The notes below the pieces were generated by a model that was not told where the DNA came from, did no database searches, and was given only the letters and a program-made list of their open reading frames with translations. A program made the position numbers and the translations under genes. This document shows positions 26,352-35,530 of a DNA stretch of 64,000 nucleotides, one piece after another (position 1 is the first letter of the stretch; each line of letters begins with the position of its first letter). The DNA is from Roseovarius azorensis. Its GTDB lineage: Bacteria; Pseudomonadota; Alphaproteobacteria; Rhodobacterales; Rhodobacteraceae. Location of the stretch: positions 1 to 64,000 of the forward strand of contig NZ_FOAG01000015.1 in the NCBI RefSeq assembly GCF_900109455.1, read 5' to 3'.

Positions 26352-26982
26352 GGCGCCTCTAGTGCCTTGGACAGCATCTGATCGCGCCATTGCCTCACTG
26401 GGCGATTAACGGATTCTGGGCGGCAAAGCTCCAGCAGGGAGCAGGCTCGACAACGCGTGCGGTGCGGGGTGGGTGGCGGTGTTTGACGGCTGGCAAGCAC
26501 AGTGGCGAGATCGGCGATGGTGGCTTCTGTCAGCGCACGGAGCTGGGTGTCGAATGGAACGGTGGACCGGCGCTTTGTTTGGGCATAGAACAGCGCACCC
26601 GTAGGCACGCGTTGGCCGGTCATCTCTTCAAGGCAAAGAGCCTGCGCGCAGAGCTGCACCTCATCCGCGCGGTGTAGCTTGGGCTTGCCACGTTTGTATT
26701 CGACAGGGAAAGGGGTTTCTCCCTGAAACTCTACGAGATCAGCTACTCCCGTCAGGTTTAGTCGTTTTGAGGCCAGCGGCAGCGATAGCACCCGCCGCAC
26801 TCCACGCGCCCTGCGGCTGCCGCCCTTGTCGGCACGGCATGCAGCACATCACCCTCGGCGGTAAAGCGGTTCTCGGCCCAGAGCCGTTCTAAATGAATCA
26901 GGGCCGCCTGCCGCAAGCAATACACCGCATGCTGCACCGCCGAGAGAGGGATCGGTTCCATCTCGGCAGGCAGGGGAGGCAT
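26348..26982 (-). pseudogene. cas4: CRISPR-associated Cas4, disrupted by a frameshift
   Basis: The N-terminal frame (26982 downward: MPPLPAEMEPIPLSAVQHAV, then YCLRQAALIHLERLWAENRF) runs to VLHA, then leaves the Cas4 sequence. The family sequence resumes in another frame (RADKGGSRRARGVRRVLSLP, then NLTGVADLVEF, VEYKRGKPKLHRADEVQLCA and the three-Cys end RTRCRACSLLELC). Restoring one C near plus-strand 26836, in a run that reads CC but should read CCC, rejoins them. Cas4 is an iron-sulfur exonuclease that trims prespacers and helps select PAM and orientation. If the deletion is real, Cas4 function is lost or depends on frameshifting; otherwise it is a sequencing error. Confidence 0.88.
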
Positions 26983-26984
26983 GG

Positions 26985-27938
26985 TCAGAGCAATTCAAGA
27001 ATTTCAACACCGATTGGCAATCCCTCGCGGTCGATGCTGATCATATAGTCGCTGAACTTCCGCGCCGGTCGAAGGTTGCCGAGGCCGGCGTCATCGGCGG
27101 CTCGAAATTCGCCATCGACATTTCGGCCAATTTTCACACGGTCGAACAGGAGGTGCGCCGGGGCATTGCCAAGCGCGCTGTCATGGCGGAAAGCGATGAG
27201 CTTGCGAGTGGTCATCTCTCCCCGTGCAGCAGAGCGGTCATGTTCAAACATGTTGGCAAGTGCCTCGAACAACAAGTCCAGATCGGCCTCTGAAAACCCA
27301 GTGCGCTCAGCGAACTTGGCCGAAATGAACCCGTGCGCGAAATACAGGCCGTAAGGCACGATATGTTTGCGCCCCATTGTCCTGTTGTCGGTGCGGGTAT
27401 CACTTTCCTCTGCGCCCTCGGCACGTTTTTTCTGCTCAGCCTCATTGGTGGCGGCCATCCGGGTAATTGAAATCTCCATGGGCAGCACCGGCTCCACCGA
27501 GTTGGCAAAGGTGATCTGCACGGGTCCCTTGACCTGTCCGCAATTGATGCCGGTCGACATGACGGCGCCGAAGGTGCGCACGTCGAAGAAGTTTCGGCAC
27601 ATCCAGTCGCGCAATTCTCTCGCCTCTGTATCGTCTTTTGGATTCAGCTTGGCTTCCTTTTTGCCTGTGCCCTCCCCTCTCAGGGCAGTATACGCTTGTC
27701 GGTGTTTTTCGTTCAGGATCGACCCTTCCTGAACATAGATGTGATGGCCTGCCTCACCAGTGCGGGCCAATTCCACGTAGTTGCGGATCTTTCGCTTTAG
27801 GCTGACATCGGTGACAAGGCCGTGGTTGGTTTCAGGGTCAAGCCGTGGAAGGTTGCCTGCGTCGGGGTCACCGTTGGGGTTGCCATTGGTGACTTCGAAA
27901 ATCAGCACAAAATCATGGCGTCGGGAAAGTGTGGTCAT
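26985..27938 (-). CDS. cas7: Cascade backbone Cas7 (Csd2)
   Basis: A 317-residue Cas7c/Csd2 protein: the opening FEVTNGNPNGDPDAGNLPR is the family signature, followed by LVTDVSLKRKIRNYV and FDVRTFGAVMSTG. It forms the helical backbone binding the crRNA spacer in the type I-C effector. It overlaps cas8c by 4 bases at its start (ATGA) and is followed by cas4 after two bases. No truncation or missing segment is visible. Confidence 0.97.
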   Translation of the reverse strand: MTTLSRRHDFVLIFEVTNGNPNGDPDAGNLPRLDPETNHGLVTDVSLKRKIRNYVELARTGEAGHHIYVQEGSILNEKHRQAYTALRGEGTGKKEAKLNPKDDTEARELRDWMCRNFFDVRTFGAVMSTGINCGQVKGPVQITFANSVEPVLPMEISITRMAATNEAEQKKRAEGAEESDTRTDNRTMGRKHIVPYGLYFAHGFISAKFAERTGFSEADLDLLFEALANMFEHDRSAARGEMTTRKLIAFRHDSALGNAPAHLLFDRVKIGRNVDGEFRAADDAGLGNLRPARKFSDYMISIDREGLPIGVEILELL

Positions 27939-29665
27939 TCTGTCACCTCGGGTGTTTTGTCGGCATGCTTGCGGAAAAAATCGCTGCGCTGGTGGTAATA
28001 GCCGAGACCAAACAGTGCCTGCTCAGCAGAATTCAACGATGCGGGAATTGGGTCATCGCAGGGATCCATCAGATCGGTGATTGACGTCAACAGCTTTTCC
28101 AGATTGACGGCTCTGCCGGGCGAAACCTTGCGCAGCTTGGAAAAATGGTTCTGCGATCCCGCATCCAGCGTGCGGTAAACCTTCTGTGGAGTGGCCGAGG
28201 CTGCGCCATAGAACTTGTCTTTGATGGTCGCGTTCACATTGGCGCCCAATGCAGCGCGCTGCACTTCTTCATAGACGGCGAACAGACGCCCGAGCATGTA
28301 GCCCTTGTTGGTATTGGCGGGATCTAGCGCCACGGGAGCCTCCTTTGATTTGAAATTACGGATCAGAACAGATTTCAGAATGGCCGCGCGCAGCGCGTTC
28401 ACTTCGCCATCGGAGCGGATGCGCATCAGCGTGGTGGACAAAAGCGTCAGCGGATAGCCCGCCCCGGTCAGGATCGCGCGCATCCATTCCCCCGCAATCA
28501 GCGGCGGCACATTCTCGCGCTTGCCTTGCACGGCCAGTTCGACCAGATAACGCCACAATGGCGGCCAGCCATTTCGTGGAGGCGGCTGCAATGCGGTGTC
28601 GGACAAGTATCGTTGATAGTTTTCGGTCAGCACGCCGAAATCTCCGGTCCAGTAGAAACGCACGCAAAGCCGCGCCGCGTTGGGCGCAAGGCCAAGAACA
28701 TGAAAACGCACGTTTTGCGACAGTTCCGGTTGGACGTCGGTCAAACGTGCTCCTCTGCGGATTGCCTCCAACTTGTCGCCGATCTTGGCGGTTTCCACGC
28801 TATCCTCAGCGCGGGGGTCGAAGAAGGCGCTGAAATAGCTTTCGGCCTGCTCTGCGGTGTCCGGTTCGGCATCTGCCCAGAATACCGTCGAAGTATCACC
28901 GATCTGGATACGGTGGTTGCTGTCCTTCTCCAGAAAGCGGTTCAGTGCGGTGGTATAGGCAAAGGCGGCGGCCTCGGATACCGGGGCGTTGTCGCCTTGA
29001 TCGTGGCCATAAGAGGTAAAGGCGTCGAGGTTGAACGATATCAGGCTGGCCCCGGAGGATTGCGCCCCCCAAACGCCCTTTATTGAGGGGTGCAGCCGAG
29101 CCACCGGGCCGGGGGTGCCGGTGACGAGGCAGATCTGCGGGTCAGAAGCTGATGCAACCCCGAGTTGACGCCAGAGCGCGCGGGCGGCGGGTCGGTCGTG
29201 TAAGAACTCGAACTCTCCGGACAGACGAAAGACGATGTTCTGGTCGCGGGTCTCCTCGTCCCAGAGCGGGGGAGCGAAAGATATGGGTTCCCAGCGTTCC
29301 AGAAAAAGGCGTAGAGCCAGAAGTCCAGCATCGGTAGCTTCGCTCAGCCATTCCAGATGTTTCTCGCGGAACTTTGCATGTTCCTCAGCGGTGCGTTTCC
29401 CCTCGGCTACTGTGACGCCGAGCACATAGGCGGATTTGTCCCACAGAAAGTTCGGCGCGATTCCGGCGGTGCGCTTTACAGCCTGCGGCACCAACATCAT
29501 TTTCGGACTGCGTTTTTTGTCGGTATCGCGCAGGTCGATTACTTCGGCTACGGAGCCATCGGCGTTAAGAACGACGCAGAACCCTATCTTTTCGGATGAA
29601 AACCCATAGGGCGGGGCGTCGGGTAGTCGGTCATAGGCGCGGGTGAGCGCGGCGATCAGGCTCAT
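27935..29665 (-). CDS. cas8c: Cascade large subunit Cas8c (Csd1)
   Basis: A 576-residue Cas8c/Csd1 starting MSLIAALTRAYDRLPDAPPY, the typical Csd1 opening. The frame remains open upstream into cas5, but the family begins at this Met, which overlaps the cas5c stop by 4 bases. Internal landmarks include ASATPQKVYRTLDAGSQNHF and GYYHQRSDFFRKHAD at the C-terminus, a typical Csd1 end. Cas8c recognises the PAM and recruits Cas3; in type I-C an internal start also yields the small subunit Cas11c. I did not pinpoint that start here. Confidence 0.96.
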   Translation of the reverse strand: MSLIAALTRAYDRLPDAPPYGFSSEKIGFCVVLNADGSVAEVIDLRDTDKKRSPKMMLVPQAVKRTAGIAPNFLWDKSAYVLGVTVAEGKRTAEEHAKFREKHLEWLSEATDAGLLALRLFLERWEPISFAPPLWDEETRDQNIVFRLSGEFEFLHDRPAARALWRQLGVASASDPQICLVTGTPGPVARLHPSIKGVWGAQSSGASLISFNLDAFTSYGHDQGDNAPVSEAAAFAYTTALNRFLEKDSNHRIQIGDTSTVFWADAEPDTAEQAESYFSAFFDPRAEDSVETAKIGDKLEAIRRGARLTDVQPELSQNVRFHVLGLAPNAARLCVRFYWTGDFGVLTENYQRYLSDTALQPPPRNGWPPLWRYLVELAVQGKRENVPPLIAGEWMRAILTGAGYPLTLLSTTLMRIRSDGEVNALRAAILKSVLIRNFKSKEAPVALDPANTNKGYMLGRLFAVYEEVQRAALGANVNATIKDKFYGAASATPQKVYRTLDAGSQNHFSKLRKVSPGRAVNLEKLLTSITDLMDPCDDPIPASLNSAEQALFGLGYYHQRSDFFRKHADKTPEVTE

Positions 29666-30360
29666 CGCTTTACCTCGGGGCTGCCAGGTTGCGGAACTTC
29701 CATCACGCCATCCTGCAGGCTTGCGCGGAATAGGAGCGAGGGGCGGCCGGGCGCGGCGTGGTCGATGTCCCACAGCATGTAGCCGAGGTCGCGCGGCGCG
29801 CCAAAGCCAAGATCGGGAGTTTCCGCCTGCGCGTTGCGGGCGGGCAGAGGGGCGCCGGGCGGGACAAGCTCGAAACCGGCGGCGAATTCGCGCGCGCCAA
29901 GGCAGGGCTGGTGAAAGCATTGACCCTTGGCGGCCCGGCGGTTGAAGATGTCCAGATGCTTGCCTTCGGTTTCGCTGGCCTCGGCACGTGCGGTCAGGAC
30001 AAAATGCGCCTCGATGACATAACGCGGACCCACCAATACGGTGGAGGCGCGCTGTTGGCGATCTTCATCGACCAGAATTTGCACTCCCTGCATATCGCCC
30101 CGGTTCACCGCGCGTTTGATGGTGCCCGCCGGGGCCTTGTGCCCCACCTCGTTGCGGCGGATCGACTGAAAACGGATCGGTTCAAGCACATGGATGCTGT
30201 CGATCACCCAGCAGATTGCAGGCTTCCAGTGGATCGCCTCAAGTATGCCGCGTGCCGCAGAGGGGGTGATAACATCATAGCTGACGCGCTCGACTTTGAG
30301 CTCGGGGCGGGTGAACAGTCCGTGCTGGCCCCAGACGTGCAGACGAATGCCATAAGCCAT
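29662..30360 (-). CDS. cas5c: Cas5c (Cas5d), pre-crRNA endonuclease
   Basis: A 232-residue Cas5c: MAYGIRLHVWGQHGLFTRPE, then VERVSYDVITPSAARGILEA, the typical Cas5 segment. In type I-C, Cas5c replaces Cas6, cutting the repeat to leave an 11-base 5' handle and then staying on the crRNA. The conserved Tyr/His/Lys residues used for cleavage are plausibly at Tyr28, His44/Lys46 or nearby, but I cannot assign them with certainty. A 76-base gap separates it from cas3, so a secondary promoter is possible. Confidence 0.95.
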   Translation of the reverse strand: MAYGIRLHVWGQHGLFTRPELKVERVSYDVITPSAARGILEAIHWKPAICWVIDSIHVLEPIRFQSIRRNEVGHKAPAGTIKRAVNRGDMQGVQILVDEDRQQRASTVLVGPRYVIEAHFVLTARAEASETEGKHLDIFNRRAAKGQCFHQPCLGAREFAAGFELVPPGAPLPARNAQAETPDLGFGAPRDLGYMLWDIDHAAPGRPSLLFRASLQDGVMEVPQPGSPEVKR

Positions 30361-30436
30361 TTAATACCCTCAAATTGCATTTAAGTTACCGCATTTGGTG
30401 TATGTCACAAGGCCAAATGTTCTTCAGATTGAAGAA

Positions 30437-32656
30437 TCAGAATATGCCATCCTCCAGATACTCTGCGTCTTCCCAACGCAGCCCGCTGTCCTGATGGTAG
30501 AGGGTCTTCGTTTCCAGCACGCAAAACTGGTCGCCACGCAGGTGGGGGGCGTGGAAACTGGCGTGGCCGTTCTGGATCATCAGGGCGCGCGCCTTTTGTG
30601 GCACCTGCACCGTGTAGGATTGAAGCGCGCGGGCGATGGGGCCGGAGTGCCGTTGTTCAAATCCAAGGTGGGAAATTTCGGCCTTGGCTTCGGGTTCGAT
30701 GGCTATGATTACAGGCACCATGATACTGTCGATCATGCGATATCTCTCTGCAGTGCTGCGATAGGGGAAATTGGTGCCGGCGCGACCAAAAACAAACGCA
30801 TCGATCATCGGTTGTCCCATGCGCTCGGGGCCATGGGTCCAGTAGACCTGTTCGAACCAGTCGCGGATTGCCTCAGGTGAAAGCAGGTCTTCAAACCGCT
30901 GGGCCGTGCTCCGCATCGCTGCAATCAGGGGTTTTAATGAAGTGGGGACCGGCTGACCGGGCGCTTCGAACACGGTCAGTGTGCTGGCTTTTAATGGGTT
31001 CTTGCCTTCGCGGTTCACGCGCCCGGCGGATTGCACAATGCTGTCCAGCCCGGTTTCTGCCCGCCAGCCCTTTGGAAAATCGACATCAACCCCGGCTTCG
31101 ATCAAGCTCGTTGCAATCAGTCGGCATGAGGTGCCGTCCTTCAGGCGTTGTCGAACAGCACTTAGGATGCGGCGGCGATGAGCCGGGTATTGACGGGTTG
31201 TTAGGTGAACCGCGCCGTCCAGACCCTCGGCTTGCACCGCCTGAAACAGTTCTAACGCGTGTTTGCGGCTGTTCACGATCACCATGCCTTGTGGTGTGTC
31301 GCGCAAGGTCTCGATAAGTGCCGTATCCTCCATCGCGCCGCCCTGCACGATCCGAGCGCGGCGCAGACGACTGGCCAGTGCGACCGGATCAGGAGCTAAT
31401 TCCCGCCCTTCCAGTGGCAAGCCACCCTTCTTTAATTGTCGGCTGTCAAAGGCGGGCTGCGTTGCCGTGCAAAGCACAATGCTGCAGCCGTATTTTGAAC
31501 CCAGCGTGTCGATCATCCGAAGCGTCGGGATAAGCAGCGATCGTGGCAGGCTCTGCGCCTCGTCCAGCACGATTACCGATCCGGCGATATTGTGCAGTTT
31601 GCGACAGCGCGAGGGGCGGGCGGCAAAGAGGCTCTCGAACAGTTGCACATTGGTAGTGACAACCAGCGGTGCCGCCCAGTCCTCCATCGCTAGCCGGGCT
31701 TTGGCGCGTTCTTCCTGGCCCGGCTTCTCGGTGTCTATGGCCGAGTGATGTTCCAGCACGATATCGCCGAACAGGTCGCGGAATGTTGCGGCGGTTTGGT
31801 CGATGATCGATGTATAGGGGATGGCATAGATGATACGGCGATGCCCATGCCGAGCGGCGTGATCCAGAGCGAACCCAAGGCTCGCCAAAGTCTTGCCACC
31901 GCCTGTCGGCACGGTAAATGTGAACAACCCCGGCGGCAGGGTTGCTTTGGCGCGGCTATGAGCAAGCACTTCTGCGCGAAGGAGGTTCAGATCGGTTGTT
32001 TCTGTGAACCGCGCCATATGGGTGTCGAACCGAGCACGTAAATCGGGCAAGAGATCTGGCAGTGCAGGCCAGTCCCGATCTTTCTTGCGGCCCTCCAACT
32101 GATCATAAAATGCCTCGGTGTCCCGGAAATCACCGTCAACAAGGCAGGAGAAGACCATCCGTCCAGCCACGGACAGGTCAAAGCTGCTTGTGTCATTGCG
32201 CAATTTGGCTGAGATCTCCGCCAGCAGCGGCGCAAGCTCGACTTGTGCCGTCGCGGTGACGTTTGGTGGGACATTGTCCTGGAATCGGTCCAGCCGTTGG
32301 ACCATGCTGGCGTCTGACCCTGTCGCATCAGGCAATCCAGCGTGATGGCCGAGGATTGCATAGGCCACAAGCTCGGCCACAAGGAGTTCCTCTCCTTTTG
32401 CGCGTTTCAGCAGAAGGGCTGCCCCGGCTGTCGAGTGATCTACGCGGTCAGCAGTTCCCATCAGGCGCCGCTGAAACGCCAGATCATGTTTGCCGAAATC
32501 GTGCCAGGCACCGGCCAGGCAGGCCGTGTGCTCGAGGCCGATTTTCGCGCCTCGTCCAGCCGCCAGAAGCGCCGTTTCTCGCAAATGGTCAGAGAGTGTT
32601 TGCCAGTCGCTTTGATCGTCAGTAGACCCAGAATGAGCGAAAGGACCGATTGTCAT
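30437..32656 (-). CDS. cas3: Cas3 helicase-nuclease (type I-C)
   Basis: A 739-residue Cas3 from the ATG at 32656 (TTG and ATG alternatives at 32698 and 32695). The HD nuclease domain has LSDHLRETA and LAGAWHDFGKHDLAF (about residues 24-60), with a further His pair in GHHAG. The SF2 helicase shows Walker A VPTGGGKT (about 250), the motif II box VLDEAQS, SAT-like CTATQP, and motif VI SAGRVNREG. It is recruited by Cascade to degrade target DNA. The gene is intact and first in the operon. Confidence 0.96.
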   Translation of the reverse strand: MTIGPFAHSGSTDDQSDWQTLSDHLRETALLAAGRGAKIGLEHTACLAGAWHDFGKHDLAFQRRLMGTADRVDHSTAGAALLLKRAKGEELLVAELVAYAILGHHAGLPDATGSDASMVQRLDRFQDNVPPNVTATAQVELAPLLAEISAKLRNDTSSFDLSVAGRMVFSCLVDGDFRDTEAFYDQLEGRKKDRDWPALPDLLPDLRARFDTHMARFTETTDLNLLRAEVLAHSRAKATLPPGLFTFTVPTGGGKTLASLGFALDHAARHGHRRIIYAIPYTSIIDQTAATFRDLFGDIVLEHHSAIDTEKPGQEERAKARLAMEDWAAPLVVTTNVQLFESLFAARPSRCRKLHNIAGSVIVLDEAQSLPRSLLIPTLRMIDTLGSKYGCSIVLCTATQPAFDSRQLKKGGLPLEGRELAPDPVALASRLRRARIVQGGAMEDTALIETLRDTPQGMVIVNSRKHALELFQAVQAEGLDGAVHLTTRQYPAHRRRILSAVRQRLKDGTSCRLIATSLIEAGVDVDFPKGWRAETGLDSIVQSAGRVNREGKNPLKASTLTVFEAPGQPVPTSLKPLIAAMRSTAQRFEDLLSPEAIRDWFEQVYWTHGPERMGQPMIDAFVFGRAGTNFPYRSTAERYRMIDSIMVPVIIAIEPEAKAEISHLGFEQRHSGPIARALQSYTVQVPQKARALMIQNGHASFHAPHLRGDQFCVLETKTLYHQDSGLRWEDAEYLEDGIF

Positions 32657-32698
32657 CCCAGTAGTCCCGGATAGGAAGATGCATTGCGACACCATCAA

Positions 32699-33359
32699 AT
32701 CTTGAGCGCAAAGTCCATCGTATAGTATTATCCTTTATAATGATAAACGCTCAGAAACCTTTCGACGTTGGCTTAGAAGATGTAAGATTGGAGACTATCT
32801 GAGAGTGTCGTGATTAAGGTCTGTTGACGTTCAATTCCCATTTGGTGTGAGTTCTGATTCAAGGTTGCGAACAGAGGAGAGCAACCTTGACCCGACGTGC
32901 CCTGACTGACGCCCAATGCGTCCAGCCGGGACGCGCGGCGAGGGTGAGATCGCTCCGTGGACTGCGGCAACGACCGCGCACACCACTTCGATCCACCCGA
33001 CCCTGAACGCAAACATACGGCCCCAAGCGGTGACCGCGGAGAGAACCTCAGAGCCCGGCACGCAGGATGGAACGTTGAAAGATTGGCTCATGACCAAGGC
33101 GATTAGTGAACGTCCTCGGACACTATCAGCCGGCCCGTCGAGATTGCCGATGGAGCGCATTCGCCCCGTGTCCTTGCACCCGCGGGGCTCCTCTGCAATC
33201 CCCTCGTCCAAGCCAGTTTTCCCGCAACGACATTCTTCCCGATCAGACTGGACAAGTGCGCGGATCCGAGCATTGCTGAGACCGTGCCCGAGGTGAGTTC
33301 GGGCTGCTTCCGGTACAGGGGCCGGCAAGGGGTTGGCCCGTGATATCGGGAGATCGACC
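32699..33359. other. Promoter region of the cas operon and IS5-like fragment
   Basis: About 660 bases without a complete gene. Near the cas3 start the DNA is unusually AT-rich (32715-32755); read on the minus strand it offers TATAAAGGATAATACTATAC, a reasonable promoter for the cas operon. From 32887 the plus strand encodes TRRALTDAQC, like the first residues of IS5-family transposases, then loses similarity. A remnant of an IS end is likely (a GGTTGC/GCAACC inverted repeat lies at 32863-32886). The remainder, to 33359, holds nothing I can name. Confidence 0.45.
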
Positions 33360-33818
33360 ATGGCCCAAGTCACGACCGAGCCAGCCAGGCACAAGCCAAA
33401 CAAGCCATCACTGACCACCGCCGCAGAGATCGAACTGATGGAGCGACCCGACCTGTGCGCGCTCTGGCAGGAGATATTCGGCACCGCACAACCAAAGAGC
33501 CTGAGCCGACCCTTCCTGCGCCGGGCACTGGCCTTCGAGGCGCAGGCCCGCACAATGGGGGGATTACCGAATGGGTTGGTTGCACGGTTGGAGCGCATGA
33601 TTGGCGACGAGGCGCCAAAACGCAGTCCGGAGTTGCAAGCAGGAGCACGGTTGCTGCGCGAGTGGAACGGTGTGACGCATGTCATCGATGTGACCGAACA
33701 TGGCTTTCGTTGGCGCAACACCACATACCGCTCGCTCTCGGCCATTGCCCGAGAGATCACCGGGGCGCACTGGTCCGGACCACGCTTCTTTGGTCTGTCG
33801 GGGAAGGCGGTGCGATGA
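33360..33818 (+). CDS. DUF2924 domain-containing protein
   Basis: A 152-residue protein of the DUF2924 family: MERPDLCALWQEIFGTAQPK, then SRPFLRRALAFEAQARTMGG, and a C-terminal EWNGVTHVIDVTEHGFRWRN, followed by YRSLSAIAREITGAHWSGPR. The C-terminal part looks like a small beta-rich domain (DUF2924 members precede recombinases in prophages and ICEs). It overlaps the recombinase by 4 bases (ATGA), so the two are coupled. Function is unknown; a recombination directionality or accessory factor is a plausible guess from position. Confidence 0.82.
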   Translation: MAQVTTEPARHKPNKPSLTTAAEIELMERPDLCALWQEIFGTAQPKSLSRPFLRRALAFEAQARTMGGLPNGLVARLERMIGDEAPKRSPELQAGARLLREWNGVTHVIDVTEHGFRWRNTTYRSLSAIAREITGAHWSGPRFFGLSGKAVR

Positions 33819-35512
33819 ACCAGAGAATTCGCTGCGCCATCTATACGCGCAAATCCTCGGATGACGGGCTTGACCAGGAGTTCAACTCGCTTGATGCCCA
33901 GCATGAGGCCTGTGCGGCCTATGTCACCAGCCAGCGCGGCGAGGGGTGGAGTCTTCTGCCTGCACGCTACGACGATGGTGGGGTCTCCGGTGGCACGCTG
34001 GAGCGCCCGGCGTTGTACAGGCTGATGGAGGACGTGGATGCGGGGCGCATTGACATGATCGTCGTCTACAAGATCGACCGGCTGACACGGTCACTGTCGG
34101 ATTTTGCCAGACTGGTGGACCGGTTCGAGGCGGCAGACTGTTCCTTCGTGTCGGTCACGCAGGCCTTCAACACATCCTCGTCGATGGGACGGCTCACACT
34201 CAACATGCTTCTGAGCTTTGCCCAATTCGAGCGCGAGGTCACCGCCGAGCGCATCCGCGACAAGATCGCGGCGTCAAAGAAGCGCGGTCTCTGGATGGGT
34301 GGTGTGTCCCCCCTCGGCTATGACGCCCATCCCGACCCCAATACCCGTAGCCTCGTGATCAACGAGGCCGAGCGCAGCACGGTCGAGCGTCTCTTCGCGC
34401 TTTACGAGGCGCTAGGCTGCCTGCGGGCAGTCAAGCAGCAAGCGGACCGACTTGGCCTGCGCTCCAAGCGGCACAGCTTCTCGACCGGCCGCGTGCAAGG
34501 CGGCGGAAAGCTCTCCCGGGGCCAGATCCACTACATTCTCTGCAATCCGATCTATGCGGGCCGGATCCGCCACAAGGACAAGATCTTTGACGGCCTGCAC
34601 CCTGCCATCATCGACGATGCGCTCTGGGACTGCGTTCAGGTCAGGTTGCAAGCAGCCAGTGCCAGACCCAGAACCAACGGCAAATCGGTGGACCACCAGC
34701 ACGGCGCAAACGTGGCCTCACCGCTCACAGGTAAATTCCGCGATGCGACCGGGGACCGTCTGACGCCGAGCCACACGCAGAAGGGCAGGGCGCGCATCCG
34801 TTATTATGTCTCTAACCGATTGCTGTCCGGCGCAAAGGATCCGAGCGGCTGGCGCCTGCCGGCTGCGGCCTTCGAGACGTCGGTCGCTAACACCGTGGCA
34901 AACCACCTTGATCAGGCCGCCCGGCGTCATGCCTTGCTGGAGCATCCGGAGGTCAGGGCAGGGGAGGATCATGTCGAGCTCGGCCAAGCATTGGCCGCGC
35001 GCCTTCGAACCAGTGATGTCGGGACCTTGTCCGACCTTGTCCGCGAGGGACATCTGGACCGGGGGCGCATCACGATCCATCTCAATAGCGCCATGCTGGC
35101 TAATGTATTGGATATTGACCCGTCGGCATTGGCCCGCGAGGCGCTGACCTGCACCGCCCCGTTCGACCTCCGGCGGCGCGGTGTCGAGACGAAGATCATC
35201 GTCGGGGATGTTTTTTGCGGCCCTGATCATGTTCTGCTGCGGGGATTGGCGAAAGGGCATAAATGGGCGGCGGAGCTGCAATCAGGCACGCCCATCTCGG
35301 TGATAGCAAAACGCGAGCGGGTCACGGAGGCCTATATCCGCCCGCGTGCCCAGCTTGCCTATCTTACCCCGCGTATCCAGACCGCGATCCTCGACGGATC
35401 CCTGCCGCCTGAGCTGACACTGGAGACGCTGGTACGCGCCCGGCTGCCGTTGGACTGGAGGGTGCAGGAACGGATGTTGGGGTTCGAGAGCGCTCGGCCG
35501 GGTGCGGCGTGA
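33815..35512 (+). CDS. Large serine recombinase, DUF2924-associated
   Basis: A 565-residue recombinase starting MNQRIRCAIYTRKSSDDGLD. The resolvase domain has catalytic Ser in YTRKSSDDGLDQEFNSLDAQ (residue ~15) and the conserved VVYKIDRLTRSLSDF. The recombinase domain (IHYILCNPIYAGRIRHKDKI) and a long C-terminal domain follow. The zinc-ribbon position (SNRLLSGAKDPSGWRLPAAA) has no CxxC pairs, unlike the first recombinase at 4204. It probably integrated the right-hand island. The frame is open upstream to 33455, but the DUF2924 gene occupies that stretch in another frame. Confidence 0.9.
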   Translation: MNQRIRCAIYTRKSSDDGLDQEFNSLDAQHEACAAYVTSQRGEGWSLLPARYDDGGVSGGTLERPALYRLMEDVDAGRIDMIVVYKIDRLTRSLSDFARLVDRFEAADCSFVSVTQAFNTSSSMGRLTLNMLLSFAQFEREVTAERIRDKIAASKKRGLWMGGVSPLGYDAHPDPNTRSLVINEAERSTVERLFALYEALGCLRAVKQQADRLGLRSKRHSFSTGRVQGGGKLSRGQIHYILCNPIYAGRIRHKDKIFDGLHPAIIDDALWDCVQVRLQAASARPRTNGKSVDHQHGANVASPLTGKFRDATGDRLTPSHTQKGRARIRYYVSNRLLSGAKDPSGWRLPAAAFETSVANTVANHLDQAARRHALLEHPEVRAGEDHVELGQALAARLRTSDVGTLSDLVREGHLDRGRITIHLNSAMLANVLDIDPSALAREALTCTAPFDLRRRGVETKIIVGDVFCGPDHVLLRGLAKGHKWAAELQSGTPISVIAKRERVTEAYIRPRAQLAYLTPRIQTAILDGSLPPELTLETLVRARLPLDWRVQERMLGFESARPGAA

Positions 35513-35530
35513 CCCTCCGAGGATCTGTCC

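Noticed and set aside
32980..33000. CTTCGATCCACCCG resembling the start of the CRISPR repeat, also seen near 37570
   Set aside because: The match covers only about 10-12 bases, there is a single copy at each place, and no spacer structure follows.
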